Shown in pieces: positions 1-7,602 of a DNA stretch of 45,191 nucleotides. The position numbers and the translations under genes are program-made. The DNA comes from an uncultured Clostridia bacterium (GTDB lineage: Bacteria; Bacillota; Clostridia; Oscillospirales; Oscillospiraceae). Under the pieces are notes generated by a model. It was not told where the DNA came from. It worked only from the letters and a program-made list of their open reading frames with translations, and ran no database searches. Location of the stretch: the NCBI GenBank assembly GCA_946407675.1, contig CAMJPK010000004.1, positions 1 through 45,191 on the forward strand, given 5' to 3'. Positions within the stretch are counted from its first letter, which is position 1, and each line of letters opens with the position of its first letter.

Positions 1-684
1 GGGCGCTACACCTTCGCCATGGAGCGCGCCGCGGAGGAGGAGCTCATCCGCCTGCCCGGGTTCGGCGACGTGGAATGCCGACGGGTCCGCTGGCCGCTGA
101 GCGTGCTGCGTCTGCGCGGCGCCGATCCGGCGCGCCTGACCGCCGCTGCGACCGCCATTCTCGCGCATTGGCGCGCGTATTCCGATCCCGCGGCGGACAT
201 CCTCGCGCAGACGGACGCACCGCACAACACGATCACGCCCATCGCCCGCCGCCGCGGCGCGCGCTATGAGCTCGATCTGGCGCTGCGCAACAACCGCACC
301 ACGGCGGAGCACCCGCTCGGCATCTTCCACCCGCATGCGCAGTGGCATCACATCAAGAAGGAGAACATCGGCCTCATCGAGGTCATGGGCCTGGCCGTGC
401 TGCCCGCGCGCCTGGACGCGGAGCTGGACGCCGTGGCAAACGGCATTTTGACCGGCGCGGACCTGCGCGCCGACGCGATGACGGAAAAGCACGCCGACTG
501 GGCGGAGACGCTGCGCGCGCAGTGCGCCGGGCTGGACTTCGCGGCGACGCGCCGCGTGCTGGAGCAGGAGGTCGGGCGCGTGTTCGAGCACGTCCTCTCT
601 GACTGCGGCGTGTTCCCCTACACCCCCGCGGGCGACGCCGCCTTCGCGCGCTATATGGACGACCTGACGGCTTACCTTCGCTGA
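1..684 (+). CDS. galT: UDP-glucose--hexose-1-phosphate uridylyltransferase, class II (C-terminal part)
   Basis: This is the 3' part of a gene whose beginning lies outside the window; the frame is open from base 1 and gives 227 residues. GalT moves UMP between UDP-glucose and galactose-1-phosphate in the cytoplasmic Leloir pathway. The segment FHPHAQWHHIKKENIG followed by LIEVMGLAVLPARL, at about residues 105-140 of the visible part, is typical of the Firmicutes class II enzyme, which is about 500 residues long, so roughly the C-terminal half is present. The catalytic HPH region is expected upstream and cannot be checked. A hairpin follows at 697-726. The convergent alpha-galactosidase next door would supply galactose to this pathway, so the two fit one galactoside-use module. 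Confidence 0.9.
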   Translation, partial: GRYTFAMERAAEEELIRLPGFGDVECRRVRWPLSVLRLRGADPARLTAAATAILAHWRAYSDPAADILAQTDAPHNTITPIARRRGARYELDLALRNNRTTAEHPLGIFHPHAQWHHIKKENIGLIEVMGLAVLPARLDAELDAVANGILTGADLRADAMTEKHADWAETLRAQCAGLDFAATRRVLEQEVGRVFEHVLSDCGVFPYTPAGDAAFARYMDDLTAYLR

Positions 685-696
685 CGTTTCAACACA

Positions 697-726
697 AATA
701 CCCCCGACCATCCGGCCGGGGGTATT
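697..726. terminator. Bidirectional terminator between galT and the alpha-galactosidase gene
   Basis: A 10-bp perfect inverted repeat (AATACCCCCG / CGGGGGTATT, arms 697-706 and 717-726) with a 10-nt loop lies between two convergent genes. It is followed on the plus strand by an AT-rich stretch rather than a clean T-run. The 57-bp gap between the stop codons suggests it serves both genes. Confidence 0.75.
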
Positions 727-741
727 ATAAATTTAATGCGG

Positions 742-3099
742 TTATTCTTCCTGCGCCTCGATGAAATAAAGCCGCGAGAAGAAGTCCGGATAGAAGCGGA
801 CGCGGTCATCGTAGCCGGTCGCGGCAAAGGCCGGGGCGAGCTTGACGCCGGCGTGCATCAGAAGCGCGCCTGAGGCCTTGACGTCCTCGGTCTCGCCGGG
901 CATGCGCACCACGCGCGCCACCACGTCGTGCACGAGGGAATCCTGCCGGATGTGGAAGGGCGCGATGGCGTTGACGAGCGTGCCGAAGCGCTTGACGTCC
1001 ACCGGGCGGGGGACGTTGGTAAAGCGGTATACCGTCTGTTCCTCCAGCCCGCAGGCGAAGAAAATGTGGTTGGGGTCGTTCGGGATCATCAGCTCGCGCA
1101 GCATCAGCCCGACGGCGCGCTTTTGATCGGGTGCGACGCAGCACCACTGCCGGTCGTTGCCGCCGCGCACGCGGTAGAACTGCCCCCACTGCAGCACGTC
1201 GCGCCAGCGCTTGTAGGTGTCGATCTGGTCCTTCAGCTTTTTCCGCTTGCCCGGGGAGAGGTCGCGCAGGTCATACTCATAGCCCAGAAGCCCGAAGGCC
1301 GCGACGTTGAGCCGCGTGTCCAGCGGCGTGTCGCGCAGGGTCTGGTGGTTGGGGCAGGAGGAGATGTGCGCGCCGATGCAGCTTTGCGGATAGCCGTAGC
1401 TGTACCCCTCCTGGATGTCCGCGCGCGCCAGCGCGTCCGTATCGTCGCTGGCCCAGATCTGCGGGAAGTAGGACAAAATGCCGAGGTCGAAGCGGTTGCC
1501 GCCGGAGGCGCAGCCCTCAAAGAGGATGTCGGGGAAGCGCGCGGTCAGCGCAGCCATCACGCGGTAGAGCCCGAGGATGTAGCGGTGCGCCGTCTCGCCC
1601 TGCCGCGCCGCCGGGAGATACGGGGAAAACACGTCGGAGAAGTTGCGGTTGTAGTCCCACTTGACATAGCTGATCTCCGCGCTGGAGAAGACCTCGCTCA
1701 TCTTGTCGATCAGGAAGTCCTGCACGGCGGGGTTGGCCAGGTCGAGCAGGCGCTGGCTGCGCCCCTCGCTGTGGGGCTTGTCCGGGATCGCCATGGCCCA
1801 GTCGGGGTGCGCTTCGTAGAGACGGCTGTTGACGTTCACCATCTCCGGCTCCACCCAGATGCCGAAGTCCATGCCGAGCGCCCTGATCTTCCGGCACAGC
1901 CCGTTCAGGCCGCCCGGCAGCTTCTTTTTGTTGGGCTCCCAGTCGCCGAGGGAGCGGGTGTCGTCATTGCGCTCGCCGAACCAGCCGTCGTCCATGACGA
2001 ACAGCTCGATGCCGATGTCCTTCCCGGCCCGCGCCAGGGATACGAGGCTGCTTTCGGAGATGTTGAAATAGCAGGCCTCCCAACTGTTGAGCAGCACCGG
2101 CCGGGTCTTATGCTTCCATCTCCCCCGGACGATGTGCTCCCGCACGAAAAAATGCAGATTGCGGCTCAGGCCCGCGAAGCCGTCCGCGGCGTAGCTCATC
2201 ACGGCCTCGGGCGTCTCGAAGGTCTCGCCCGGCGATAAGTGCCAGCGGAAGCCGAGCGGCTGAATGCCGGAGACGATGCGCGTCTTGCCGAAGGGACTGA
2301 CCTCGACGGCGCTGTAATGATTGCCGCTGTATACGAGGTTGAAGCCCCAGCAGTCGCCCGCCTGCTCCGTTGCGTCGCCGGCGTGGACGATGAAGAAGGG
2401 GTTGCAGCGGTTGGACGAGCTGCCGGAGCGGGATTCCACCGTGTACTTCCCGGCGGGCAGCGCAACGGTGTGCTTGCCCATCTCGCGCGCCCACGCGCCG
2501 CGGAAGCTCGTGACGGACAGATCCGCGCGCGGCAGATCGAGCTGCGCGGACAAAAGCCGCTCAATGTCCACGGGCGCCTCGGTGCCGTTGCGCAGGACGG
2601 CCTTGCGGCAGATGCAGTCACAGTCGGCCCAGACGTAGTAATGCGTCTCCAGCGTCAGGCCGGTGTTGCGGTCGCGGTAGGTCACGCACAGGTGCTCGGC
2701 CTTACCGTCCTCGGCATAGCTGCCCGGCAGGGGCGTCTGCGCCGGCTGGGCATCGTCGATGGCGTGGGATTCGTAGAGGAAATCGCTCGTGCGGCTGCCG
2801 TCGGCGTTCACGAGCTCCAGCATCGGCTCGCGCAGATCGCCCTTGCCCAGCGAGGAGAACTCCAGACAGACGTCCTCCAGCGACAGCTCCGGGTGATGCG
2901 CGTCATAGCTCAGCGAATTGCCCGGTGGGAACGCGCGCCGTTCCGTGACGGCCGCAAGCGACGCCTCGCTGTCCAGCGGCAGCTTGCGTCCGTAGTAGAG
3001 CTGCTCCGGCTGAAGCGTCGGCAGCATGCGGAAGCAGTAGGTCGTGCGCGCGGTCTCCAGCACGAAGGCCGGGCGCTCGGTTCCAAATGCGCGTATCAT
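742..3099 (-). CDS. Alpha-galactosidase, glycoside hydrolase family 36
   Basis: A 785-residue cytoplasmic-type enzyme without signal peptide, the usual length of bacterial GH36 alpha-galactosidases (about 730-750). It should cleave terminal alpha-1,6-galactose from melibiose, raffinose or stachyose. The N-terminal beta-sandwich (about residues 1-300) is followed by the TIM barrel with LFVMDDGWFG (about 366-375), YVKWDYNR with the expected nucleophile Asp482, CASGGNRFDLG (about 530-540) and WASDDTDAL with the expected acid/base Asp552. AGGAGG lies 7 nt before the ATG at 3099. It starts 28 bp after the stop codon of an upstream lipoprotein gene, so the two are probably co-transcribed from the promoter at 3905-3934. 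Together with GalT and the divergent GPH transporter it forms a galactoside module. Confidence 0.95.
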   Translation of the reverse strand: MIRAFGTERPAFVLETARTTYCFRMLPTLQPEQLYYGRKLPLDSEASLAAVTERRAFPPGNSLSYDAHHPELSLEDVCLEFSSLGKGDLREPMLELVNADGSRTSDFLYESHAIDDAQPAQTPLPGSYAEDGKAEHLCVTYRDRNTGLTLETHYYVWADCDCICRKAVLRNGTEAPVDIERLLSAQLDLPRADLSVTSFRGAWAREMGKHTVALPAGKYTVESRSGSSSNRCNPFFIVHAGDATEQAGDCWGFNLVYSGNHYSAVEVSPFGKTRIVSGIQPLGFRWHLSPGETFETPEAVMSYAADGFAGLSRNLHFFVREHIVRGRWKHKTRPVLLNSWEACYFNISESSLVSLARAGKDIGIELFVMDDGWFGERNDDTRSLGDWEPNKKKLPGGLNGLCRKIRALGMDFGIWVEPEMVNVNSRLYEAHPDWAMAIPDKPHSEGRSQRLLDLANPAVQDFLIDKMSEVFSSAEISYVKWDYNRNFSDVFSPYLPAARQGETAHRYILGLYRVMAALTARFPDILFEGCASGGNRFDLGILSYFPQIWASDDTDALARADIQEGYSYGYPQSCIGAHISSCPNHQTLRDTPLDTRLNVAAFGLLGYEYDLRDLSPGKRKKLKDQIDTYKRWRDVLQWGQFYRVRGGNDRQWCCVAPDQKRAVGLMLRELMIPNDPNHIFFACGLEEQTVYRFTNVPRPVDVKRFGTLVNAIAPFHIRQDSLVHDVVARVVRMPGETEDVKASGALLMHAGVKLAPAFAATGYDDRVRFYPDFFSRLYFIEAQEE

Positions 3100-3127
3100 G
3101 TGGCATCCTCCTCTTTCTTCTTGCGTT

Positions 3128-3865
3128 CTACATGACCGGGCGGTAGGAAATGTTGCCCTGGCGCAGCGTCATACGGGGACGGTCGGACACGGAGTGATAT
3201 GCGCCCGGGAAGGTCTCCGACGTCGGAAGCGGCTCATCGGGGGCAAATCCGAAGAGCTCCGCCTGGGTATCGTTCCAGTCCTTCAGGTCTTCCTCGGTCC
3301 AGCGGCCTTTGTACAGCTCGCTGCTGCGGCAGGCCACATAAAGCCGGACCGTGATGTTCTCATTGGAGATCGCCTGCGCTGCATAGGCGTCCATGTCCGC
3401 CAGGTCCACCGGCAGGACAGGGCCGAGGCAGGAACGCTCCCACGGCCATTCTTCGCGCGGCGTCTCCCACGGCTGTGCGTAAAGCGTCATGCGGCAATCC
3501 GTCAGGCAGTCGTTTGTGTTCAGGCCGAGCTGCGATGCGAGCAGCGCCCCGCAGGACGCGGAGAACTCCGGCATGCGCTCGGAGGTGTAGAGCGCCCCGG
3601 TGACCGTGTTGACGGCGAAGTCATAGCGCACGCCGTCAATACGGAAAACTCCCTTGACAAAATCCGAGCTGACGGCGTTCATCCCCTCCGGCCGCAGCAT
3701 CTCCACATAGCACTCCAGGATCTCCGCACTCCGGCCGGAGAGATACTTCCGTATGATCTTCCGCCCTGTCTTCAGCTCCGAGCCGCCGCCGCAGCCGGTC
3801 AGCGTGAGCAGCAGCGCGAGGACAAGCAGCGCGGAAGCGAACCGTCTTGCTCTGCCAATGCCCAT
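3128..3865 (-). CDS. Putative lipoprotein of unknown function
   Basis: A 245-residue protein that I do not recognise. It begins with a basic n-region and a hydrophobic stretch ending in the lipobox LTGC (Cys25), so it is probably an outer-face lipoprotein anchored in the cytoplasmic membrane. The remaining sequence is mixed polar with several cysteines and no clear catalytic motif. The start at 3865 is chosen because the lipoprotein signal begins there and a GGAAGGGAG purine run precedes it; the frame stays open further upstream to 3955 but that would run into the promoter. A near-perfect promoter (TTGACA, 18 bp, TATAAT) precedes it. It lies ahead of the alpha-galactosidase gene and divergent from the GPH symporter gene, so a role in galactoside use is possible but only inferred from position. 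Confidence 0.7.
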   Translation of the reverse strand: MGIGRARRFASALLVLALLLTLTGCGGGSELKTGRKIIRKYLSGRSAEILECYVEMLRPEGMNAVSSDFVKGVFRIDGVRYDFAVNTVTGALYTSERMPEFSASCGALLASQLGLNTNDCLTDCRMTLYAQPWETPREEWPWERSCLGPVLPVDLADMDAYAAQAISNENITVRLYVACRSSELYKGRWTEEDLKDWNDTQAELFGFAPDEPLPTSETFPGAYHSVSDRPRMTLRQGNISYRPVM

Positions 3866-3904
3866 AAGCGCCCGACGCTCCCTTCCAGATTGTTTCTTTC
3901 CTAT

Positions 3905-3934
3905 ATTATAACGGCGCCCCTTCCCGCTTGTCAA
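3905..3934 (-). promoter_or_regulatory. Sigma-A type promoter for the lipoprotein / alpha-galactosidase unit
   Basis: Read on the minus strand, TTGACA (3934-3929) and TATAAT (3910-3905) are both exact consensus and are separated by 18 bp. The start codon at 3865 follows about 35 nt downstream of the expected transcription start. No operator-like palindrome is obvious between this and the divergent promoter. Confidence 0.8.
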
Positions 3935-3957
3935 AGCAAATATCGCCCCTTCCATGC

Positions 3958-3986
3958 TTGCAAAACCAAGGGATCAATGATAAAAT
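3958..3986 (+). promoter_or_regulatory. Sigma-A type promoter for the GPH symporter gene
   Basis: TTGCAA (3958-3963) and TAAAAT (3981-3986) are separated by exactly 17 bp and followed by an AT-rich leader of about 30 nt. It is divergent from, and only about 25 bp from, the promoter at 3905-3934, an arrangement that allows joint control of transport and hydrolysis. Confidence 0.7.
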
Positions 3987-4023
3987 ATATGTATTATTTA
4001 TAAAAAGAAACGGAGTGGAATGC

Positions 4024-5517
4024 ATGGAGGATCAGAAAATCGTCAAGAGAAACCTGATCATGTTCCCCATCGGCACCGTCGGCAGAGATATGATGTACAA
4101 CCTCGTCACCAGCTACCTGCTGACGTTCGTGCTCTTCACCCACAAGCTCACCGCCGCGCAGCTCACCGCCATCACCGCGATCATGGTCGCCGCCCGCGTG
4201 TTCGACGCGCTGAACGATCCGATCATGGGCAACATCATTGAGCGCACCCGCACCCGCTGGGGCAAGTTCAAACCCTGGCTCGTCATCGGCATTCTGACCA
4301 CCGCCGTGGTCATTTATCTCGCGTTCAACGTCCAGCTGCAGGGCTGGGCCTTCGTGTGGTTCTTCGGCATCATGTACTTCCTGTACTCCATCACCTACAC
4401 CATGCATGACATCTCCTACTGGGGCATGGTGCCCGCGCTGAGCTCCGATGCCGACACCCGCAACAAGTACACCTCCCGCGCCACCCTCTTCGCCGGCATC
4501 GGCGGCGTGCTGGCCGCGTCCTTTATCCCGATGTTCACCGCCGGCGGCAACGCCATCGGCGGCAACGCGGTGACGGCTTACGGCCGCGTCGCGCTGATCA
4601 TCGCGATCCTCGGCCCGGTCTTCCTCGCCTTCACGGTTTTCGGCGTCAAGGAGACGCGCAATTACAACGACGATCCCGTGCCCCCGATCAGCTTTAAGAA
4701 GATCATCACCACGATCACCGGCAACGACCAGCTTTTGTGGATCGCGCTGATCTTCCTGCTGCAGCAGATCGGCAACGGCATCGTGATGGCCGGCGTCGGC
4801 CAGACCTATATCTACGTCGAGTATGGCTATGAGGGCGGCTTCTTCACGCTGTTCCAGATGCTCGGCATGATGGTCACGGCCTTCCTGATGCTCTTCTATC
4901 CGGCCATTTCCCGCAAGACCCCGCGCAAGAAGCTGATGCATCTGCTGATGATCATTTCCGTCATCGGCTATGCGATCATGCTCGTGCCCAGTCTTGTGAT
5001 GACCACCGGCGCGATGAAGGTCGCCGGCTTCGATATCAAGTTCCTGCTGCTGACGCTGGGCTACATGGCCGCCAACTTCGGGCAGTACGGCTTCTATCTC
5101 ATCATGATGATCTCCATCATGAACACCGTCGAGTACAACGAGTACAAGCACGGCACCCGCGACGAGGGCATCGTCTCCTCGCTGCGCCCCTTCCTTACGA
5201 AGCTGGCCTCGGCGCTGACCGTCGCCATCGCGAACGGCACCTACATCATCTTCAACATCATCCACTACACCAACGGCATCGCAGACCTCGAGCAGGCCGC
5301 CAGCACCGGCGAGATCACCGCCGAGCAGAAGGCCGCCGAGATCGACACGCTGCTGTCCGGCGTGCAGCACGGCCAGTCCCTCGGCCTGCTGCTCGTGATG
5401 ACCGTCCTGCCCTGCGTGCTGATGTTCCTGTCCTACATTCTCTACCAGCGCAAGTACAAGCTGGATGAGGACGAATACAGCCGCATCTGCGCGGAGCTGG
5501 AGCAGCGCAAGGCGTAA
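4024..5517 (+). CDS. Glycoside-pentoside-hexuronide (GPH/MelB-type) sugar:cation symporter
   Basis: A 497-residue polytopic membrane protein of the GPH branch of the major facilitator superfamily, which takes up glycosides with Na+ or H+. Hydrophobic segments recur along the whole length, compatible with 12 helices. The loop FDALNDPIMG followed by ERTRTRWGKFKPWL (about residues 60-90) is the characteristic MelB-family signature with the conserved cation-site aspartates. The start at 4024 has GGAG 8 nt upstream; the frame extends upstream to 3928 but without a ribosome binding site and across the promoter. Position next to an alpha-galactosidase and galT suggests an alpha-galactoside such as melibiose or raffinose as substrate, but the sequence alone does not fix this. 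A strong hairpin follows the stop codon. Confidence 0.93.
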   Translation: MEDQKIVKRNLIMFPIGTVGRDMMYNLVTSYLLTFVLFTHKLTAAQLTAITAIMVAARVFDALNDPIMGNIIERTRTRWGKFKPWLVIGILTTAVVIYLAFNVQLQGWAFVWFFGIMYFLYSITYTMHDISYWGMVPALSSDADTRNKYTSRATLFAGIGGVLAASFIPMFTAGGNAIGGNAVTAYGRVALIIAILGPVFLAFTVFGVKETRNYNDDPVPPISFKKIITTITGNDQLLWIALIFLLQQIGNGIVMAGVGQTYIYVEYGYEGGFFTLFQMLGMMVTAFLMLFYPAISRKTPRKKLMHLLMIISVIGYAIMLVPSLVMTTGAMKVAGFDIKFLLLTLGYMAANFGQYGFYLIMMISIMNTVEYNEYKHGTRDEGIVSSLRPFLTKLASALTVAIANGTYIIFNIIHYTNGIADLEQAASTGEITAEQKAAEIDTLLSGVQHGQSLGLLLVMTVLPCVLMFLSYILYQRKYKLDEDEYSRICAELEQRKA

Positions 5518-5530
5518 TCAGACAAGCATA

Positions 5531-5557
5531 ACCGCCCCGGCTTTCGGCCGGGGCGGT
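5531..5557 (+). terminator. Terminator after the GPH symporter gene
   Basis: A perfect 11-bp stem (ACCGCCCCGGC / GCCGGGGCGGT) with a 5-nt loop begins 13 nt after the stop codon. The following T-run is weak (CTTG), so release may be incomplete. A second hairpin (GGCGCGATG / CATCGCGCC, 5571-5592) follows before the next gene. Confidence 0.7.
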
Positions 5558-5628
5558 CTTGCGCTCGCAGGGCGCGATGCCCACATCGCGCCGCATCATA
5601 TCTGCGCGGGAAAAAGGAGAAAACGTAA

Positions 5629-5964
5629 ATGAACGATTTCATTGCATATTGCGGGCTGGACTGCGAGACCTGCGAGGCGCGCATCGCCACGGTGAACAAC
5701 GACGATAAGCTGCGCGAAAAGGTCGCGAAGCTCTGGTCGGACTTAAACGGCGTGTCTATCACGCCGGACATGATCCACTGTGCCGGCTGCCGCGTGGACG
5801 GCGTGAAAACGCCGTACTGCGATGCACTCTGCCCGATCCGCCGGTGCGCGCTCAAAAAGCAGGTCGAAACCTGCGGGGACTGCCCGGAAATGGAGACCTG
5901 CGAGAAGGTCGGCATGATCCTCGGCAACAACGCCGATGCCCGCCGCAACCTGCTTCAAAGTTAA
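5629..5964 (+). CDS. Cysteine-rich DUF3795-like protein
   Basis: A 111-residue soluble protein starting MNDFIAYCGLDCETC, the typical opening of the DUF3795 family of small cysteine-rich proteins from anaerobes. Eleven or so cysteines occur in pairs (CGLDCETC at 8-15, CAGC near 50, CDALCPIRRC, CGDCPEMETC), which suggests metal (Zn or Fe-S) binding; the biochemical role of the family is not established. AAGGAG lies 9 nt before the ATG. It is apparently monocistronic, with hairpins upstream (5571-5592) and a terminator downstream (6063-6095). Confidence 0.85.
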   Translation: MNDFIAYCGLDCETCEARIATVNNDDKLREKVAKLWSDLNGVSITPDMIHCAGCRVDGVKTPYCDALCPIRRCALKKQVETCGDCPEMETCEKVGMILGNNADARRNLLQS

Positions 5965-6062
5965 GCGCAGATAAAAAGAAGCAAAAAATGTCCGGTATCG
6001 TGGCAGACTCCATAACGAAACACACCCCAAGGGGAGCCCCTGCAAACAATAAACCATTGACT

Positions 6063-6095
6063 GAAAACGGCGTGACCGTGTGTTACGCCGTTTTC
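6063..6095. terminator. Terminator between the DUF3795 gene and the ATPase gene
   Basis: Arms GAAAACGGCGTGAC (6063-6076) and GTTACGCCGTTTTC (6082-6095) pair over 14 bp with one G-U pair and a 5-nt loop, ending in TTTTC. It lies between convergent genes and can serve both strands. Confidence 0.75.
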
Positions 6096-6182
6096 TCATT
6101 CCTGCTGTGCTCCATGCTAAGCTCGAATCTTTGCGAATCCATTTATTGATTATGATTTTGAGTGAAACGCAATAAGGTCTAT

Positions 6183-7382
6183 TCACGGCTGTCGGGTTAA
6201 CCAATCCGCTGCATCCACAATCTGGATTCCCTCATACTGCCACGCTGGCTGATAAGTCCGCGCAATCATCATTTTTGGATACGCATCCTTGATGCGCAGT
6301 AGGGGATCGACTTCCCGTTCAAAGGTTTTCCTGTCGGAAATATCATACGCGACCTGAATATAGAGCCGTTCCCCTTGCTTTGTGCATACAAAGTCGATCT
6401 CTTTCTGATACAGCACGCCAACATAAACTTCATACCCGCGACGGAGCAATTCGATCGCCACGATGTTTTCCAGGACGCGACCATAATCCATGTTTTTCGT
6501 GCCGAGACGCGCATACCGAAAGCTTTGATCCGACAGATAGTATTTGTCCTCAGATTGCAGATACTTTTTTCCCTTTATGTCGTATCTACGGATGCGATAA
6601 AAGGCGAAAGCCCGGCACAAATAAGCGATATATTTCCCGACGGTTTTATGGTCGGTCTTCATGTTGTTCGACGCCAGTGTATTCGTGATGGTTCGAACGC
6701 TTGTCACACTTCCGATGTTATCCATGAGAAAATCAATCAGTTGGTGCAGCAGGGGCTCATTGCGGATTTTGTTCTTCCTTACAATGTCCCGGACGATTAG
6801 CGCGTTGAGGACCTCGTTGTTGATATACCGGTATCTCTGGCTTTCGCTTTTGTACAGATAGGAGCCGGCCATGCCGCCGTCTGTGATATAGCTTGTGAGA
6901 CTGCCATAGATGTTTTCGGAGGGGAAATAGGTCAGGTACTCACGGAATGAAAACGGAAAAACCTGAACTTCGTAGGTTCGGCCGACAAAGAGCGTCGCCA
7001 GATCGCTGCTCTGAAGGAAGGCGTTGGAGCCGGTAATATAGATGTCGTACTTTTCCCTCGCGTGCAGGCTGTTGACCGCTTTCTCAAAACCGTCGCACAT
7101 TTGGATTTCATCGATCAATAAATAGTTGCTTTTCCCTGCCATATAATGTGCTTCAGCATACGCTTCCAGCGCGTGGTATTCCAGGATATCCTCAAAATCC
7201 GTCAGATTGTAATTCACATGGATGATATTTGAGTTCGCATCATTTTCACGGATCAGTTCTTCAAGTGAATCCATCAATTTCGACTTTCCGGAGCGTCGGA
7301 CACCTGTAATGACCTTGATATCAGGTGTGTTTAGGAGGTCCTTCAGCTCTTCCAGGTATGCAGTTCTTCTAATCAGTTTCAT
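6183..7382 (-). CDS. AAA-type ATPase with C-terminal DUF4143
   Basis: A 399-residue protein of the large ATPase/DUF4143 family found in many bacteria and archaea and often in variable regions; its cellular role is not settled. The P-loop GVRRSGKS is at residues 27-34 and the Walker B segment YLLIDEIQ at about 86-93. The C-terminal part contains YLSDQSFRYARLG and LENIVAIELLRRGYEV followed by EIDFV and YIQV, the restriction-endonuclease-like DUF4143 pattern. I prefer the ATG at 7382 because AGGAG is 8 nt upstream; an ATG two codons earlier (7388) has only a 2-nt spacer. The gene and its flanks are visibly AT-richer than all neighbours, suggesting transfer. A promoter with an 11-bp palindrome lies upstream. 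Confidence 0.88.
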   Translation of the reverse strand: MKLIRRTAYLEELKDLLNTPDIKVITGVRRSGKSKLMDSLEELIRENDANSNIIHVNYNLTDFEDILEYHALEAYAEAHYMAGKSNYLLIDEIQMCDGFEKAVNSLHAREKYDIYITGSNAFLQSSDLATLFVGRTYEVQVFPFSFREYLTYFPSENIYGSLTSYITDGGMAGSYLYKSESQRYRYINNEVLNALIVRDIVRKNKIRNEPLLHQLIDFLMDNIGSVTSVRTITNTLASNNMKTDHKTVGKYIAYLCRAFAFYRIRRYDIKGKKYLQSEDKYYLSDQSFRYARLGTKNMDYGRVLENIVAIELLRRGYEVYVGVLYQKEIDFVCTKQGERLYIQVAYDISDRKTFEREVDPLLRIKDAYPKMMIARTYQPAWQYEGIQIVDAADWLTRQP

Positions 7383-7406
7383 GAGCATTTCTCCTTCTCT
7401 AAAGGC

Positions 7407-7435
7407 ATTATAAAACAACCATTCCCCAAAATCAA
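7407..7435 (-). promoter_or_regulatory. Promoter of the ATPase/DUF4143 gene
   Basis: On the minus strand TTGATT (7435-7430) and consensus TATAAT (7412-7407) are separated by 17 bp. The start codon is about 25 nt downstream of the -10 box, so the leader is short. Confidence 0.75.
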
Positions 7436-7457
7436 TATTTTCATACTTTTGGGGAAT
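7421..7457. promoter_or_regulatory. Putative operator: 11-bp inverted repeat over the ATPase promoter
   Basis: ATTCCCCAAAA (7421-7431) and TTTTGGGGAAT (7447-7457) form a perfect inverted repeat with a 15-bp spacer. One arm lies in the -35/-10 spacer and the other just upstream of the -35 box of the ATPase promoter. Transcript folding is not required for function because most of it lies upstream of the expected start of transcription, so a protein-binding site is the better reading. Confidence 0.6.
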
Positions 7458-7535
7458 AGATATTCTGATGATCGGCTTTCAATGTTCTGTTATGCCTTCC
7501 CGCATAGCGTACTGCTTCATCTCGGCTGATACAAA

Positions 7536-7579
7536 GGCCGAAGGGAGATAACTTCCTCACGAAGTGTCTCCCTTCGGCC
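7536..7579 (-). terminator. Terminator after the glycosyltransferase-like gene
   Basis: A 13-bp perfect outer stem (GGCCGAAGGGAGA / TCTCCCTTCGGCC) plus an inner CTTC/GAAG pair with a 5-nt loop lies 23 bp beyond the stop codon at 7603. On the minus strand it is followed by TTTGT, a weak T-run. Confidence 0.75.
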
Positions 7580-7602
7580 GAATGTTTTTGGTTCTGCCGT
7601 TC

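Noticed and set aside
5571-5592. Hairpin GGCGCGATG/CATCGCGCC as a second terminator or leader element
   Set aside because: It is a real inverted repeat but lacks a T-run and any recognised leader function, so it is only mentioned with the neighbouring terminator.
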